A DNA stretch of 64,000 nucleotides from Erysipelotrichales bacterium (GCA_910576855.1 CAJTJP010000014.1:1-64000), one strand, 5' to 3'. Shown: positions 8,590 through 17,975, counted from the stretch's first letter. Numbers and translations: made by a program. The notes: a model not told the origin generated them from the letters alone.

Positions 8590-9377
8590 GCCAAGCCTAT
8601 CAGAAGCACTAAAATAAGCAGTGCTGTACTTAGGGTAATATAATCACGCTTCAGCATTTTCAACTGCTTATAGCGTGTTCTGGGTCGATCAGGCACATAG
8701 CCTCTTGCCTCCATCGCATTTGCCAAATCATCGGCATGCTGAAAGGCAGAAACAAACAACGGTACGATCAAGGATAAAATCGCCATCAGCTTTTCCTTGA
8801 AACTGCCTTCCTCCATATCAACACCGCGCGATGCCTGTGCCTTCATAATTCGCTGTGTTTCCTCGATCAAGGTCGGAATAAAACGTAAGGCGATCGAAAT
8901 CATCATCGCAATCTCATGTGAAGGTACATGAATCACCTTAAAGGGAGAAAGCAGATCCTCAATGCCCAAAGTCAAATCCAACGGCTTAGTCGTTGCCGTT
9001 AAAACTGTAGTCAGCATAATCATCAGCATCAAGCGTACAACGATATACAGCGTTTGAAATAATGCTTCGCTGTAAACAGCAAAACTTCCTACAGCAATCA
9101 GCACCGTTCCCTCATGAATCACAATCACATTGATAATCAACAGAAAGAACAGCATAAACAGCATTGGCTTCATAGAGCGCCATAAAAAGCTGATTTTAAG
9201 CTTTGCCAGCATTGTTAAAATCAAAACTGCAGTACCGATCAATAAATAACCGAGCCATCCTGCCGGGATAAAAATAGCCACCATCATTAAAATCAAGGCG
9301 ATGATTTTAGTTCTCGGATCCAAGCTGTGAATGCAGGAATTCAGCGGCAAGTATCTGCCTAGCGCAATATTATTCAT
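8577..9377 (-). CDS. ecfT: ECF transporter transmembrane subunit EcfT
   Basis: The 266-residue protein has five to six membrane helices and two Ala/Ser-Arg-Gly coupling motifs (QASRGVDMEEG and EARGYVPDRPRTRY), which contact the two ATPases in this family. It scaffolds the group II ECF module that is shared by several vitamin-binding S components; no S-component gene is in the window. It overlaps ecfA2 by 8 bases and truA by 13, so the operon is tightly coupled. Confidence 0.93.
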   Translation of the reverse strand: MNNIALGRYLPLNSCIHSLDPRTKIIALILMMVAIFIPAGWLGYLLIGTAVLILTMLAKLKISFLWRSMKPMLFMLFFLLIINVIVIHEGTVLIAVGSFAVYSEALFQTLYIVVRLMLMIMLTTVLTATTKPLDLTLGIEDLLSPFKVIHVPSHEIAMMISIALRFIPTLIEETQRIMKAQASRGVDMEEGSFKEKLMAILSLIVPLFVSAFQHADDLANAMEARGYVPDRPRTRYKQLKMLKRDYITLSTALLILVLLIGLAWLR

Positions 9378-10230
9378 GGTGCTTCACCTCGTCCGCAATC
9401 GCCTTTGCCAATACTTCCGTATCTAAAATATCACAGGGAAGCTCAAAGCCTCGTTGATTTAATTCATCACGCAGTCGTATGATGGCCGGAGGATTGATTC
9501 TCAGCTTATGTAACAGCGAAGTATCTCGGAAGAAATGCAGCTTATCACAGGTCTGTACGATATGACCGTTATCGACCACGACCACATGATCACAATAGTT
9601 TAATACATGCTCCATATCATGGGTAACCAACAATATCGTTTTATGAAACTCCTTGTTTAAGCGTACAAATAACTTCATCATATCTTTTGCCCCTTGCGGA
9701 TCCAATCCAGCTGCCGGCTCATCTAAAACAAGAACCTCAGGGTCCATTGCCAAAATACCCGCAATCGCAACTCTGCGCTTTTGACCACCGGATAGCTCAA
9801 ACGGACTGCGTTCCAAGTAATCCTCGCTCAAACCCACGACCTGAAGCATTTCCTTCGCCTTACAAAGCGCTTCCTCTTCGCTCATTCCGAAATTTTTCGG
9901 TCCGAAAGCAATATCTTGGGCAATCGTTTCTTCAAACAGCTGATATTCCGGAAACTGAAATACAAGCCCGACACGCTTTCGCAGCTCCTTCAGCTGTTTT
10001 GGTTTTTCAGCTGCGGTAATGGTTCGATCCAATACGGTAAGCGAGCCCTTGGTCGGTAAAAGCAGCGCATTCAAATGCTGAACCAGTGTTGATTTCCCGC
10101 TTCCTGTTTCACCGATGATTGCGGTAATCGCGCCTTCCGTGATTGAAAGATCGATCGCGTCAAGTGCTAAATAGGCAAAAGGGGTTCCCGCATTATACTC
10201 ATGCGTTAATTCTTTAAACGTAATCGGCAT
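9370..10230 (-). CDS. ecfA2: ECF transporter ATPase EcfA2
   Basis: The 286-residue ABC ATPase has Walker A GETGSGKST, Q-loop region FQFPEYQLFEET, signature LSGGQKRRVAIAG, Walker B VLVLDEPAAGLDP and the switch His in LVTHDMEHV. The Q-loop region FPEYQLFEET is characteristic of EcfA2 (EcfA1 has NPDNQFIG). It hydrolyses ATP in a heterodimer with EcfA1. It overlaps ecfA1 by 25 bases. Confidence 0.94.
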   Translation of the reverse strand: MPITFKELTHEYNAGTPFAYLALDAIDLSITEGAITAIIGETGSGKSTLVQHLNALLLPTKGSLTVLDRTITAAEKPKQLKELRKRVGLVFQFPEYQLFEETIAQDIAFGPKNFGMSEEEALCKAKEMLQVVGLSEDYLERSPFELSGGQKRRVAIAGILAMDPEVLVLDEPAAGLDPQGAKDMMKLFVRLNKEFHKTILLVTHDMEHVLNYCDHVVVVDNGHIVQTCDKLHFFRDTSLLHKLRINPPAIIRLRDELNQRGFELPCDILDTEVLAKAIADEVKHHE

Positions 10231-11033
10231 AATTCATCCACAACCCCTTCCATTGTCGTACATGGCTTTGTTTCCAAGCCTTGGCGCTTCAAGGCATGCT
10301 GAAGCTTTAAGGCAAAGGGAATATCCAAGCTTAAATCAATCAATTCCTGTTCATGAAACAGCACCTCATCCGGAGAACCGTCTAATACGATACGTCCGCT
10401 GTCCAATACAATCACATGATCGCTGTGCGCAACCTCCTCGATATCATGAGTAATCGAAATTATCGTTAAATTGCTTTGCGCATGAATATCCTGAATCAGC
10501 GCATTGATTTCAGCCTTGCCTTGCGGATCAAGCATACTGGTGGCTTCATCAAAAATGATGATCTGCGGCTTCATTGCCAATACACCGGCAATCGCAACGC
10601 GCTGCTTTTGTCCGCCCGACAGCTTGGTCGGCTCACTGTTTAAAAATTTACGCATATTGACACGATCGGCAAATTCCTCGATTATGCCCTGCATTTGTTC
10701 GCTCGGCACACGATGATTCTCCAAGCCGAAGGCAATATCATCAGCAACGCTTGCGCCGATAAACTGATTATCGGGATTCTGAAAAACGATACCGATGCGG
10801 TCTCGTATATCATGGATATTCTCCTCGCTTAATTCTAAACCGTCTACGGTAATAACTCCCGAATCACTTTCTAACAGACCGATCATCAGCTTCGCAATCG
10901 TAGACTTCCCGGAGCCGTTATGACCGATTATCGTTGTGTAGCTGCCCTCCTCGATTGAAAAGGATGCATCATGAATCACCCGGTTTTCCTTATGATAACC
11001 AAAGGACAAATGAGATACTTGTATTTTTTTCAT
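10206..11033 (-). CDS. ecfA1: ECF transporter ATPase EcfA1
   Basis: The 275-residue ABC ATPase has Walker A GHNGSGKST, Q-loop FQNPDNQFIG, signature LSGGQKQRVAIAG and Walker B IIIFDEATSMLDP. It is the first gene of the vitamin-transport module. A GTG lies 9 bases upstream in frame, but GAGGTG stands 7 bases before the ATG at 11033, which I take as the start. A strong promoter lies immediately upstream. Confidence 0.94.
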   Translation of the reverse strand: MKKIQVSHLSFGYHKENRVIHDASFSIEEGSYTTIIGHNGSGKSTIAKLMIGLLESDSGVITVDGLELSEENIHDIRDRIGIVFQNPDNQFIGASVADDIAFGLENHRVPSEQMQGIIEEFADRVNMRKFLNSEPTKLSGGQKQRVAIAGVLAMKPQIIIFDEATSMLDPQGKAEINALIQDIHAQSNLTIISITHDIEEVAHSDHVIVLDSGRIVLDGSPDEVLFHEQELIDLSLDIPFALKLQHALKRQGLETKPCTTMEGVVDELCRLRLKN

Positions 11034-11058
11034 GCTGTTCACCTCAAAAGTTCACTTC

Positions 11059-11087
11059 ATTATACAACAATCCCAGTTGGTACGCAA
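11059..11087 (-). promoter_or_regulatory. sigma-A-type promoter of the ecf operon
   Basis: On the minus strand TTGCGT, a 17-base spacer and TATAAT lie 26 bases before the ecfA1 start. The transport module is therefore transcribed on its own here and not as the tail of the ribosomal operon. Confidence 0.75.
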
Positions 11088-11231
11088 ACCTTTCGTCGAA
11101 GCTATTCAAAAAAATTTCACTTTTGATACTTTACCCTTATTCGCCGGAACCATTCATTATTATTTATTTCCGATCGGTTTCGTAATTTATTTAAACCTTC
11201 CGACAACCGAAGAAGCTGTTTACGCCTCTTT

Positions 11232-11526
11232 CTATTCTTTCTTTAAAAAGATATCCATATTACGCTTAGTATAAATACAACGCGACATCACAAAGCTTTT
11301 ATCACTCTTAAACTGTTTATTTAAAAAGCCAAAATAAGAGCCGGGAGAAATAATATCGCTCATATCAAATAAATTCAGTCCGACAACACGCGGAAACAGC
11401 ACATAGAACATTTATCATTCGCGGCAGCGATACCGACCAATATATTACATCGACAAGCTGGGTAAATCGTTGCTTCAGCGTTGTAATCGTCCTTCCTTGA
11501 AGCTTAATTATAATGATATTTATCAT
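11232..11526 (-). pseudogene. unrecognised decayed gene remnant
   Basis: Two short minus-strand reading frames with coding-like composition follow each other with a frame change. The first (from 11526) runs into the second, a 59-codon frame (11411 to 11232) reading MFYVLFPRVVGLNLFDMS and ending ...KRNMDIFLKKE. Each begins right after an in-frame stop and neither has a ribosome-binding site. Joined across the shift they give one continuous, plausible sequence, so this looks like a frameshifted 3' gene fragment. I do not recognise the family. The remainder of the 11088-11702 gap holds only the terminator listed next. Confidence 0.35.
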
Positions 11527-11640
11527 TTACACAAGTATTATTTTTTAAGTAAGCTTTTGAATAGGCAGACTTTAGGCACTTACTTTACTTTTACACCCTT
11601 ACAGTTGTTTCAGTCCCTTACATTCACACTATTACAAAAA

Positions 11641-11677
11641 TAAAATATCCCGCAGTTTCATTTCTGCGAGATATTTA
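11641..11677 (-). terminator. terminator after the RraB-domain gene
   Basis: AATATCTCGCAG pairs with CTGCGGGATATT on the minus strand and is followed by TTATTTTT. Confidence 0.75.
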
Positions 11678-11702
11678 TATGAATCAATGAGTTTGTTTCA
11701 GT

Positions 11703-12575
11703 TTAGAAGCTGACTTTACTTTGCCAACCGCGATATTCACCGTTGAAGGCATATGCCTGATCGGCCAAATAAAGAATGTGATTTACCAGCTTCACTTCAT
11801 CAATAGAAGAAATATGAAGAACAATCAAATCATATTCATCCTCACCCTTTGTAATGACAAAGCCTTTATTGATGACGCGACTCTTAAAGCTTTCCATATC
11901 CTCTTTATTACGGAAAGATACCATATGCTGAACCGGGCGCTCATGCGCATGTACATCGCCGTCCTTAGCCAATGCTTCAATTGCATCTCTTGTCATCATA
12001 TTAATATCGTTTACCATACGCATTGTCAAATGCGGGAAATCACTGCTGTAGGAATTATCCTCATCATCAGCTTTTTCAGCCTCCTGCGGCATTGGTTCTG
12101 CACCGGGCTGCATATTCATCGGTTGTTGAGTGTTAACCGGTTCAGGCTGCACAACAGGCTCCTGAGGCATTGTCGGTTGAGGGGCAACCGGAATGATCGG
12201 TTCCTCGCTGACAGGCTCCTCAATGGGAATCATCGGTTCTTCCATTGTTTCCTGTGCAGCTTCCTTTAACAGCTGCTGAATATCGCTTACCGGTATCTCT
12301 GCATTCTTTTCCGGTTGCGCAAATTCCGGTTCAATTTCCTTCGCGATCGGAATTTCGATCTGCTTTTCAAATTGTACCTCATCATTTACGATTGGCTTTT
12401 GAATCGGTTTATGTACTACCGGTTCTTCGCGATGAAAATCAAGATTCTGATCATCCTCCAACAAGCCTTCATCTAAATCCATTAATTGCTTTTGTTCTTC
12501 CTTTTTCATCTTATAAACCGCAAAGGCAACGGCACTTCCGAGTACAGCTAATACAGGTATGATTTTCTTCATCAT
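11703..12575 (-). CDS. membrane-anchored RraB-like domain protein
   Basis: The 290-residue protein has three parts. An N-terminal membrane helix (about 3-20) is followed by lysines. A long, acidic, Pro/Glu/Gln-rich linker runs to ~170. The globular C-terminal ~115 residues resemble the RraB domain (regulator of RNase E activity B): HAHERPVQHMVSFRNKEDMESF, a GFVI strand, and the ending AFNGEYRGWQSKV, matching the family's terminal GEYDGW motif. RraB binds and inhibits RNase E in proteobacteria. Low-GC Firmicutes normally use RNase Y/J instead, so the target here is unknown. Tethering to the membrane, where RNase Y also sits, is suggestive but inferred. It is followed by its own terminator. Confidence 0.65.
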   Translation of the reverse strand: MMKKIIPVLAVLGSAVAFAVYKMKKEEQKQLMDLDEGLLEDDQNLDFHREEPVVHKPIQKPIVNDEVQFEKQIEIPIAKEIEPEFAQPEKNAEIPVSDIQQLLKEAAQETMEEPMIPIEEPVSEEPIIPVAPQPTMPQEPVVQPEPVNTQQPMNMQPGAEPMPQEAEKADDEDNSYSSDFPHLTMRMVNDINMMTRDAIEALAKDGDVHAHERPVQHMVSFRNKEDMESFKSRVINKGFVITKGEDEYDLIVLHISSIDEVKLVNHILYLADQAYAFNGEYRGWQSKVSF

Positions 12576-12634
12576 CTATCACCACTTTCTTATCAATATT
12601 GTACCACATTGTACGTTTTTTTGAACAGATAAAT

Positions 12635-13225
12635 TCATAAATTTTCAGCTTTTTTCCGGCTGATTGCGACACCATCTCCTATGTTTACAAATTCAGTGTC
12701 ATAATTACCGTTATTTTTCAAAAATTCGATATAGTTTTTAATCTTGCGTACCATTTGTCTCAGGTGTCGAGAGCGAATTATTTCAGGATGCTCGACAAAG
12801 CCGTGAAACTGCAGATTATCGCTGACGATCCAACCGCCGATATTCAGTTGTTTTTCATAGCGCTGAAAGAACTTGAGATACTGTGCCTTTGCGGCATCTA
12901 TAAATATCAAATCAAAGCTTCCCGTCACCTCACACTTGAGCGCATCCTCATGACAGAGGGTAATTCGCTTTTGAAGCTTCGCCGCATTTACATTTTCAAC
13001 TGCACAGTGATATCTTTCGGTATCTCTTTCAATACTGACAACTTCAATATTTTCATCCACCGTTGCCATGCATATTGCGGAATAGCCGATTGCGGTACCG
13101 ACCTCTAATATGCGTTTTATATGATGCTTACGAATGAAGTTACATAAAAATTCAATTCCTTCTGATTCCATGATCGGAACATTGTACTGCTTCGCATAGG
13201 CTTCCATTTCTTTTATAATATCCAT
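12635..13225 (-). CDS. SAM-dependent O-methyltransferase (TrmR/COMT-like)
   Basis: The 196-residue protein has the class I methyltransferase motif I (EVGTAIGYSAICMA, ~42-55), an acidic strand-2 end (VVSIERD), motif FIDAAKAQY and SDNLQFHG, as in catechol-O-methyltransferase-like enzymes. In Firmicutes the close member YrrM/TrmR methylates 5-hydroxyuridine in the tRNA wobble position. That function fits the size and motifs but is a family inference. It lies 10 bases downstream of the carboxypeptidase gene, probably in one transcript. Confidence 0.8.
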   Translation of the reverse strand: MDIIKEMEAYAKQYNVPIMESEGIEFLCNFIRKHHIKRILEVGTAIGYSAICMATVDENIEVVSIERDTERYHCAVENVNAAKLQKRITLCHEDALKCEVTGSFDLIFIDAAKAQYLKFFQRYEKQLNIGGWIVSDNLQFHGFVEHPEIIRSRHLRQMVRKIKNYIEFLKNNGNYDTEFVNIGDGVAISRKKAENL

Positions 13226-13235
13226 TGATGCTCCT

Positions 13236-14237
13236 CTAGTTTACGCCTAAATATTCCTCAAGCGTTACTCCCTTCTGATAAATTTTTTTCGCTGTTGACT
13301 TTCCTACATAGCGAATATGCCACGGCTCATATACATAGCCGGTAATCTTTTCCTTATCCCGTGGATAACGAATAATAAAGCCGTATTCATGACAGTGCTG
13401 ATGCAGCCATTTACCGGCCTCTGTTTCACCGTAATCATAACTCAGCTCTCCCACATCAAAAGCCAATCCCGATTGATGCTCACTAAAGCCCGGACGAGCT
13501 GAATAGGTATCAGCTGCTTCCTGCCCGTCCAGCGCTACATAATTATTGTACAAGGTTCCCTGATAATCATAGCTGCGATATGCGCTTAAGGTCGGAATGG
13601 AATAGCCTGCATTGTTTGCGGCAGTCTGTAACTTCTCCAACGCCTGTGCTGCCTCATCATCTAATTCTCCGTAGCTCGGCGGCAAGGGATGAAGCTTATT
13701 CACCAATAAAATTCCATTCACATAATATGGCTCACAGTCATTGGGATCAATCGAGCTGTCGTATCCGCCGCTGTCTATATTGGATGGCTTTTGCTCTTCA
13801 TTCCCCTTATTCTCAGACTTATCTACAGTATTCGGCTTACTGACAGGGCTGCTCGTTTTTTTGTTTTCAACCGTTACCGTCAGTATTTTTTCGGCTTGAT
13901 TATCTTTATGATCAAGTGCGTAAACGATTACCCTATAAACTCCTTGTTTATTGATATCAACATTACCGCTTATCCAATAGGTACCTTTCTTATGCTCCTG
14001 CTTGCTCAAGCTGAGTGCATTTCCGTTAAAATCCTCTACAGAAGTGATGTATTGTTCCGCATGAAACGAAGTACCTTCATCAATGATTATTACATCAGCC
14101 TTTAAGGTAATTATTGGTGCTTCATTAACGAAAATCAACTTATCGAACAATAGCCACACTGCCGCAATGATAAATATCGAAATTGCAATCAAACAAAATA
14201 TCGCTCTCGGCCTGACTCTCCTTTTACTTTTTTTCAT
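13236..14237 (-). CDS. membrane-anchored VanY/LdcB-type D-Ala-D-Ala carboxypeptidase
   Basis: The 333-residue protein has a basic N-terminus and one membrane helix (~12-34), an Ig-like domain (~38-126, PIITL...IDEGTSF...VYALDHKDNQAEKILTVTV), a Ser/Pro/Lys linker and a zinc peptidase domain. Zinc and catalytic residues are present: H254 and D261 in SEHQSGLAFDVG, E304 and H307 in EPWHIRYVG. It should trim the terminal D-Ala or a related residue of wall stem peptides outside the membrane. A TTG lies 6 bases upstream, but AGAGG spaces correctly to the ATG at 14237. The Ig-like domain resembles the one in the sigma-NlpC protein at 28.7-30.5 kb. Confidence 0.87.
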   Translation of the reverse strand: MKKSKRRVRPRAIFCLIAISIFIIAAVWLLFDKLIFVNEAPIITLKADVIIIDEGTSFHAEQYITSVEDFNGNALSLSKQEHKKGTYWISGNVDINKQGVYRVIVYALDHKDNQAEKILTVTVENKKTSSPVSKPNTVDKSENKGNEEQKPSNIDSGGYDSSIDPNDCEPYYVNGILLVNKLHPLPPSYGELDDEAAQALEKLQTAANNAGYSIPTLSAYRSYDYQGTLYNNYVALDGQEAADTYSARPGFSEHQSGLAFDVGELSYDYGETEAGKWLHQHCHEYGFIIRYPRDKEKITGYVYEPWHIRYVGKSTAKKIYQKGVTLEEYLGVN

Positions 14238-14474
14238 ACTCAACCTCTATTCTGCTTATCTTTATAATACAATTATAGCATATTTATTAAGCTTTCTGCT
14301 GATTATTTTATCGCTCTCAGAGTCTATTTATAAAATGACATCCATTATCATATTATAAACATCATAAATTAATCGTTCTCTTAATTAAGATTCATAAAGT
14401 GATTGCTTATAGCCATATAATTTAAGCCTACGAAGTCATAAACAAATGCTGTCATTTGCTTTAACCTGACATAA

Positions 14475-14498
14475 AGAAAAAAAGCCCGAATCGGGCTG
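14475..14498 (-). terminator. terminator of the ribosomal operon
   Basis: AGCCCGATTCGGGCTTTTTTT follows the rplQ stop on the minus strand within a few bases: a short perfect stem plus a T-run. Confidence 0.9.
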
Positions 14499-14502
14499 AT
14501 TT

Positions 14503-14865
14503 TTAAACTAATTCAATAATTGCCATCGGAGCACTGTCACCGCGACGTAATCTGGTCTTTACAACTCTTGTGTATCCACCGTTACGATCTGCATATGAAG
14601 GACCGATTTCTGTGAACAATTTCTGTAAAGCTGTCTGACCTGTTTTTTCATCCGCTACAACATCACGTACATATGCAGCAGCTTGACGGCGCGCATGTAA
14701 ATCACCGCGTTTCGCTAAAGTGATTAATTTATCTACAACTGCAGAAAGCTCTTTCGCCTTCATTTCTGTTGTTTCAATCTGACCGTCAATAATCAGAGAT
14801 GTTGCCATGTTGCGCAGCATTGCTTTACGATGGTCGGCAGTACGTCCTAATTTACGATTCCACAT
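14503..14865 (-). CDS. rplQ: 50S ribosomal protein L17
   Basis: The 120-residue protein has the family start [18 protein letters not shown] and the ending [12 protein letters not shown]. It is the last gene of the alpha operon, 23 bases after rpoA. L17 binds 23S rRNA near the exit tunnel. Immediately downstream is the operon terminator. Confidence 0.97.
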   Translation of the reverse strand: MWNRKLGRTADHRKAMLRNMATSLIIDGQIETTEMKAKELSAVVDKLITLAKRGDLHARRQAAAYVRDVVADEKTGQTALQKLFTEIGPSYADRNGGYTRVVKTRLRRGDSAPMAIIELV

Positions 14866-14888
14866 TGGTATTTAACCTCCCTTTTGCG

Positions 14889-15848
14889 CTATTCGTATGA
14901 TTTGAAGCTCAGCCCCAGATCATAGATTTTATCTTTGACTTCTTTTAATGATTTCTTACCTAAGTTACGAACTCGCATCATTTCATCTTCCGTCTTTTGA
15001 GTTAACTCCTCAACTGTTTGAATTCCCGCACGCTTTAAGCAATTATAAGAACGAACAGATAAGTCAAGGTCTTCAATCATCATAATCAAGCCCTTGTTCT
15101 GAGTTTCACCCTGCGCTTCTTTCATCATGGAGTCCAATTCATTTACTTGCTCATGAACATTTGTCAAAAGCTCTAAGTGGTCGATCAGAATTTTCGCAGC
15201 TAATGCGATTGATTCAATCGGAGAAATAGCACCGTTTGTCCAAATTTCCAATTCGACCTTATCATATTTTGCATTTTGTCCGACACGAGTCGGTTCCACG
15301 TTATAGGATACACGATTGATCGGTGTATAAATTGAGTCAGTATAAATCGTTCCCAAAGGCTGATTTTGACTCTGATACAACGATTTGTTCGTATCGGCAC
15401 TTACATAGCCGCGTCCTATACGAGCCTGCAATTCCATTTCCAAGGAACCGCCTTCTTCAAGAGTACAGATATGTAAATCCTTGTTCAAAATTTCCACACC
15501 GTCCGGACAGATGATATCTGCACCGGTAACCTCTCCAACGCCTTGCTTAGAAATGCGCAATGTATATACTTCATCATCTTGAATTGTCATAATCAAGGTT
15601 TTGATATTCAAGATAATTGCGGTTACATCCTCAACAATTCCCGGAATCGCAGTAAATTCATGGTATACGCCATCCACTTTAATTGAAAATACGGCGCCTC
15701 CCGGTAACGAGGAGAGCAAAACACGTCTTAGTGCATTTCCAATCGTAACTCCGAAGCCTCTTTCCAGAGGTTCAAATACAAACTTACCGTAGTGTTCAGA
15801 TTCTACATATTCTTTGACTTCAAAATTTGCACGTTCGAATTTTTCCAT
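14889..15848 (-). CDS. rpoA: RNA polymerase alpha subunit
   Basis: The 319-residue protein has both domains: the N-terminal dimerisation domain (ERGFGVTIGNALRRVLLSSLPG, ~28-50) and the C-terminal alpha-CTD (~250-319) with RSYNCLKRAGIQTVEELT and RNLGKKSLKEV, which contacts UP elements and regulators. Length and order are standard for Firmicutes. Confidence 0.98.
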   Translation of the reverse strand: MEKFERANFEVKEYVESEHYGKFVFEPLERGFGVTIGNALRRVLLSSLPGGAVFSIKVDGVYHEFTAIPGIVEDVTAIILNIKTLIMTIQDDEVYTLRISKQGVGEVTGADIICPDGVEILNKDLHICTLEEGGSLEMELQARIGRGYVSADTNKSLYQSQNQPLGTIYTDSIYTPINRVSYNVEPTRVGQNAKYDKVELEIWTNGAISPIESIALAAKILIDHLELLTNVHEQVNELDSMMKEAQGETQNKGLIMMIEDLDLSVRSYNCLKRAGIQTVEELTQKTEDEMMRVRNLGKKSLKEVKDKIYDLGLSFKSYE

Positions 15849-15874
15849 GCTATTACCTCCTCAATCAAGGTTTC

Positions 15875-16267
15875 TTAACCACGTGGGCGCTTCGGCGGAC
15901 GGCATCCGTTATGTGGAATCGGTGTAACATCATTAATCATGGTGATTTCCAATCCTGCAACCTGTAATGCTCTTACCGCTGCTTCACGACCCGGACCCGG
16001 ACCTTTCACATTTACTGATATTGTTTTCATACCATTATCAATCGCTGCCTTACCTGCGGCTTCTCCTGCCATTTGAGCGGCATACGGAGTGGATTTACGA
16101 GAACCCTTAAAGCCAAGTGCTCCGGCAGAGGACCATGCCACTGCATTTCCGTTATCATCGGTAATAGTAACGATCGTATTATTGAAAGTTGAATGAATAT
16201 GTGCAACTCCGCGCGCTATATTCTTACGTGCACGACGCTTGCGTGCACCTGTTTTCGCTTTTGCCAT
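15875..16267 (-). CDS. rpsK: 30S ribosomal protein S11
   Basis: The 130-residue protein has the family signatures [18 protein letters not shown] and the terminal [18 protein letters not shown]. It forms part of the platform and mRNA exit of the 30S subunit. It lies 23 bases after rpsM in the alpha operon. Confidence 0.98.
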   Translation of the reverse strand: MAKAKTGARKRRARKNIARGVAHIHSTFNNTIVTITDDNGNAVAWSSAGALGFKGSRKSTPYAAQMAGEAAGKAAIDNGMKTISVNVKGPGPGREAAVRALQVAGLEITMINDVTPIPHNGCRPPKRPRG

Positions 16268-16290
16268 TATCGTTTTTCCCTCCTATCGTC

Positions 16291-16656
16291 CTATTTCTTC
16301 TTGCCTGCGACAGCACGAGCCGGACCCTTGCGAGTACGAGCATTAGTCTTTGTACGCTGTCCACGTACCGGCAATCCTTTACGATGACGGATTCCACGGT
16401 AACATCCGATTTCCATCAGACGCTTAATGTTTAAGTTTACTTCACGACGCAAATCACCTTCGGTCTTGATTTTGTCGACCTCACCGCGAATTGCATTTAC
16501 CTGATCATCAGTTAAGTCCTTTACACGAACATCTTCACTGATACCGGTTGTTTTCAGAATCGTTTCCGCTGTCGGACGTCCGATTCCGTAAATATAAGTT
16601 AATGATACTACAACACGCTTATCGCGTGGAATATCTACACCTGCAATACGAGCCAT
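16291..16656 (-). CDS. rpsM: 30S ribosomal protein S13
   Basis: The 121-residue protein begins [26 protein letters not shown] and has the basic C-terminal [22 protein letters not shown] tail that contacts tRNA and the intersubunit bridge. Order after rpmJ is standard. Confidence 0.98.
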   Translation of the reverse strand: MARIAGVDIPRDKRVVVSLTYIYGIGRPTAETILKTTGISEDVRVKDLTDDQVNAIRGEVDKIKTEGDLRREVNLNIKRLMEIGCYRGIRHRKGLPVRGQRTKTNARTRKGPARAVAGKKK

Positions 16657-16674
16657 TGTGTAATTACACCTCCA

Positions 16675-16791
16675 TTAATTTCCTTGTCTTTGCTTATGTT
16701 TTGGGTTTTCACAAATTACCATAACGCGACCTTTTCGTTTAATGACACGGCACTTATCGCATATTGGTTTGACAGATGGTCTTACTTTCAT
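16675..16791 (-). CDS. rpmJ: 50S ribosomal protein L36
   Basis: A 38-residue gene between infA and rpsM. It begins [14 protein letters not shown] and contains the zinc-binding set C11, C14, C27 and H32. It is the zinc-ribbon form of L36, with one extra residue (Asn) after the usual QG end. Confidence 0.96.
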   Translation of the reverse strand: MKVRPSVKPICDKCRVIKRKGRVMVICENPKHKQRQGN

Positions 16792-16813
16792 GCGTTTCCC
16801 TCCTTATTCACGA

Positions 16814-17032
16814 CTATTTGTGTCGGAATGTAATTCGCCCACGTGTTAAATCATAAGGTGAAATCTCTACGGTTACACGATCCCCCGGTAAAATGCGAAT
16901 GTAATGCATACGGATTTTACCGGAAACGTGAGCCAAAATTTCGTGTCCGTTTTCTAATTTCACTTTGAATTGTGCATTTGGCAAAGTATCCTCAACTACG
17001 CCTTCGATCTCAATAACATCTTGTTTACCCAT
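16814..17032 (-). CDS. infA: translation initiation factor IF-1
   Basis: The 72-residue OB-fold protein ([19 protein letters not shown] ... [20 protein letters not shown] ... [12 protein letters not shown]) matches IF-1 end to end. It blocks the ribosomal A site during initiation. It is the first gene after an internal promoter, because the usual upstream map gene is absent. Confidence 0.97.
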   Translation of the reverse strand: MGKQDVIEIEGVVEDTLPNAQFKVKLENGHEILAHVSGKIRMHYIRILPGDRVTVEISPYDLTRGRITFRHK

Positions 17033-17142
17033 TATCCGGATGGTCCTCCTTATTGATAATTGCTTGTCTTGTGATTAGAAAGATATCAGTTAGATACTTC
17101 CCCGACAGGCCGGTTTTCATCACAAAAAACCTGCCTTTGTGT

Positions 17143-17151
17143 ATTATATCA
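17143..17151 (-). promoter_or_regulatory. extended -10 promoter before infA
   Basis: On the minus strand TGATATAAT gives an extended -10 (TG-N-TATAAT), with only a weak -35 (TGGAAA) 18 bases upstream. It would drive infA-rpmJ-rpsM-rpsK-rpoA-rplQ separately from the S10/spc genes, with a ~105-base leader. Confidence 0.65.
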
Positions 17152-17275
17152 GAATTCGCACCCATTTTCCAGCATTTACATGCGTAAATCATTAAAGATT
17201 TATGATTTCATGGTACGATTCCTTATATATTCAAGTATAAGCTGCATCTTTCGTCATATAAGATCGATATATGAT

Positions 17276-17311
17276 GAATGAAGGCAGGTGCAACACACCT
17301 GCATCATTCAA
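17276..17311 (-). other. hairpin after adk, terminator-like without T-run
   Basis: GAATGATGCAGGTG pairs with CACCTGCCTTCATTC on the minus strand just after the adk stop. No clear T-run follows, so it may only pause polymerase or protect the 3' end. The 17033-17327 gap otherwise holds the infA promoter and leader, where map sits in many Firmicutes. Confidence 0.4.
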
Positions 17312-17327
17312 TCATTGTTTTATCATT

Positions 17328-17975
17328 TTAAAGACTTAACGCCTTTTCTACGTCTGCCCATACCTTTTCGATCGGCTGATTCGCATTGATTGTTTGAACC
17401 AAGCCCTTTTCCTCATAGAATTTCAAAACGGGCTGTGTTTGATTCTGATATTCCTGCAGACGTATCTGCAGGCTTTCAATCGTATCATCCTTACGCTGAT
17501 ACAATGAAGCACCGCATTTATCGCATATACCTTCCTGCTTGGAAGGGTTAGATTCAATATGATAAATCGAACCGCATTCCTTGCACAGGCGTCTGCCTGT
17601 TACACGCTGTGCCAAAACCTCAAAGGGAATCTGCAGCGCTATTACAGCGGAAATTTCCAAATCAGTTCCGGCTGACAAAGCATCAAAGGCTTTTGCCTGA
17701 TCCAAGGTACGAGGATATCCATCCAACAGAAAGCCGGATTTTTTATCGCTCAAGCCCTCTAAATAATGCTTTACCATTGGGTTTGTTACTTCATCGGGAA
17801 CAAGCTTACCTTGATCGATATAGCTTTTCGCTTCTAAGCCAAGCTTTGTTCCGTTACTGATTTCACTGCGAAAAATATCACCTGTCGAAATATGATTGAC
17901 GTTAAATTTCTCTACAATTTTAGCTGACATAGTGCCTTTTCCGGCACCGGGGCCACCCATAATCAGAATATTCAT
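17328..17975 (-). CDS. adk: adenylate kinase
   Basis: The 215-residue protein has a P-loop (GGPGAGKGTMS), the AMP-binding STGDIFRSEI and DGYPRTLDQA, and a zinc-type LID with four cysteines (CKECGS ... CDKCGA). It interconverts AMP, ADP and ATP. A GTG lies 9 bases upstream in frame, but AGAGG is correctly spaced to the ATG at 17975. It lies 12 bases after secY. Confidence 0.96.
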   Translation of the reverse strand: MNILIMGGPGAGKGTMSAKIVEKFNVNHISTGDIFRSEISNGTKLGLEAKSYIDQGKLVPDEVTNPMVKHYLEGLSDKKSGFLLDGYPRTLDQAKAFDALSAGTDLEISAVIALQIPFEVLAQRVTGRRLCKECGSIYHIESNPSKQEGICDKCGASLYQRKDDTIESLQIRLQEYQNQTQPVLKFYEEKGLVQTINANQPIEKVWADVEKALSL

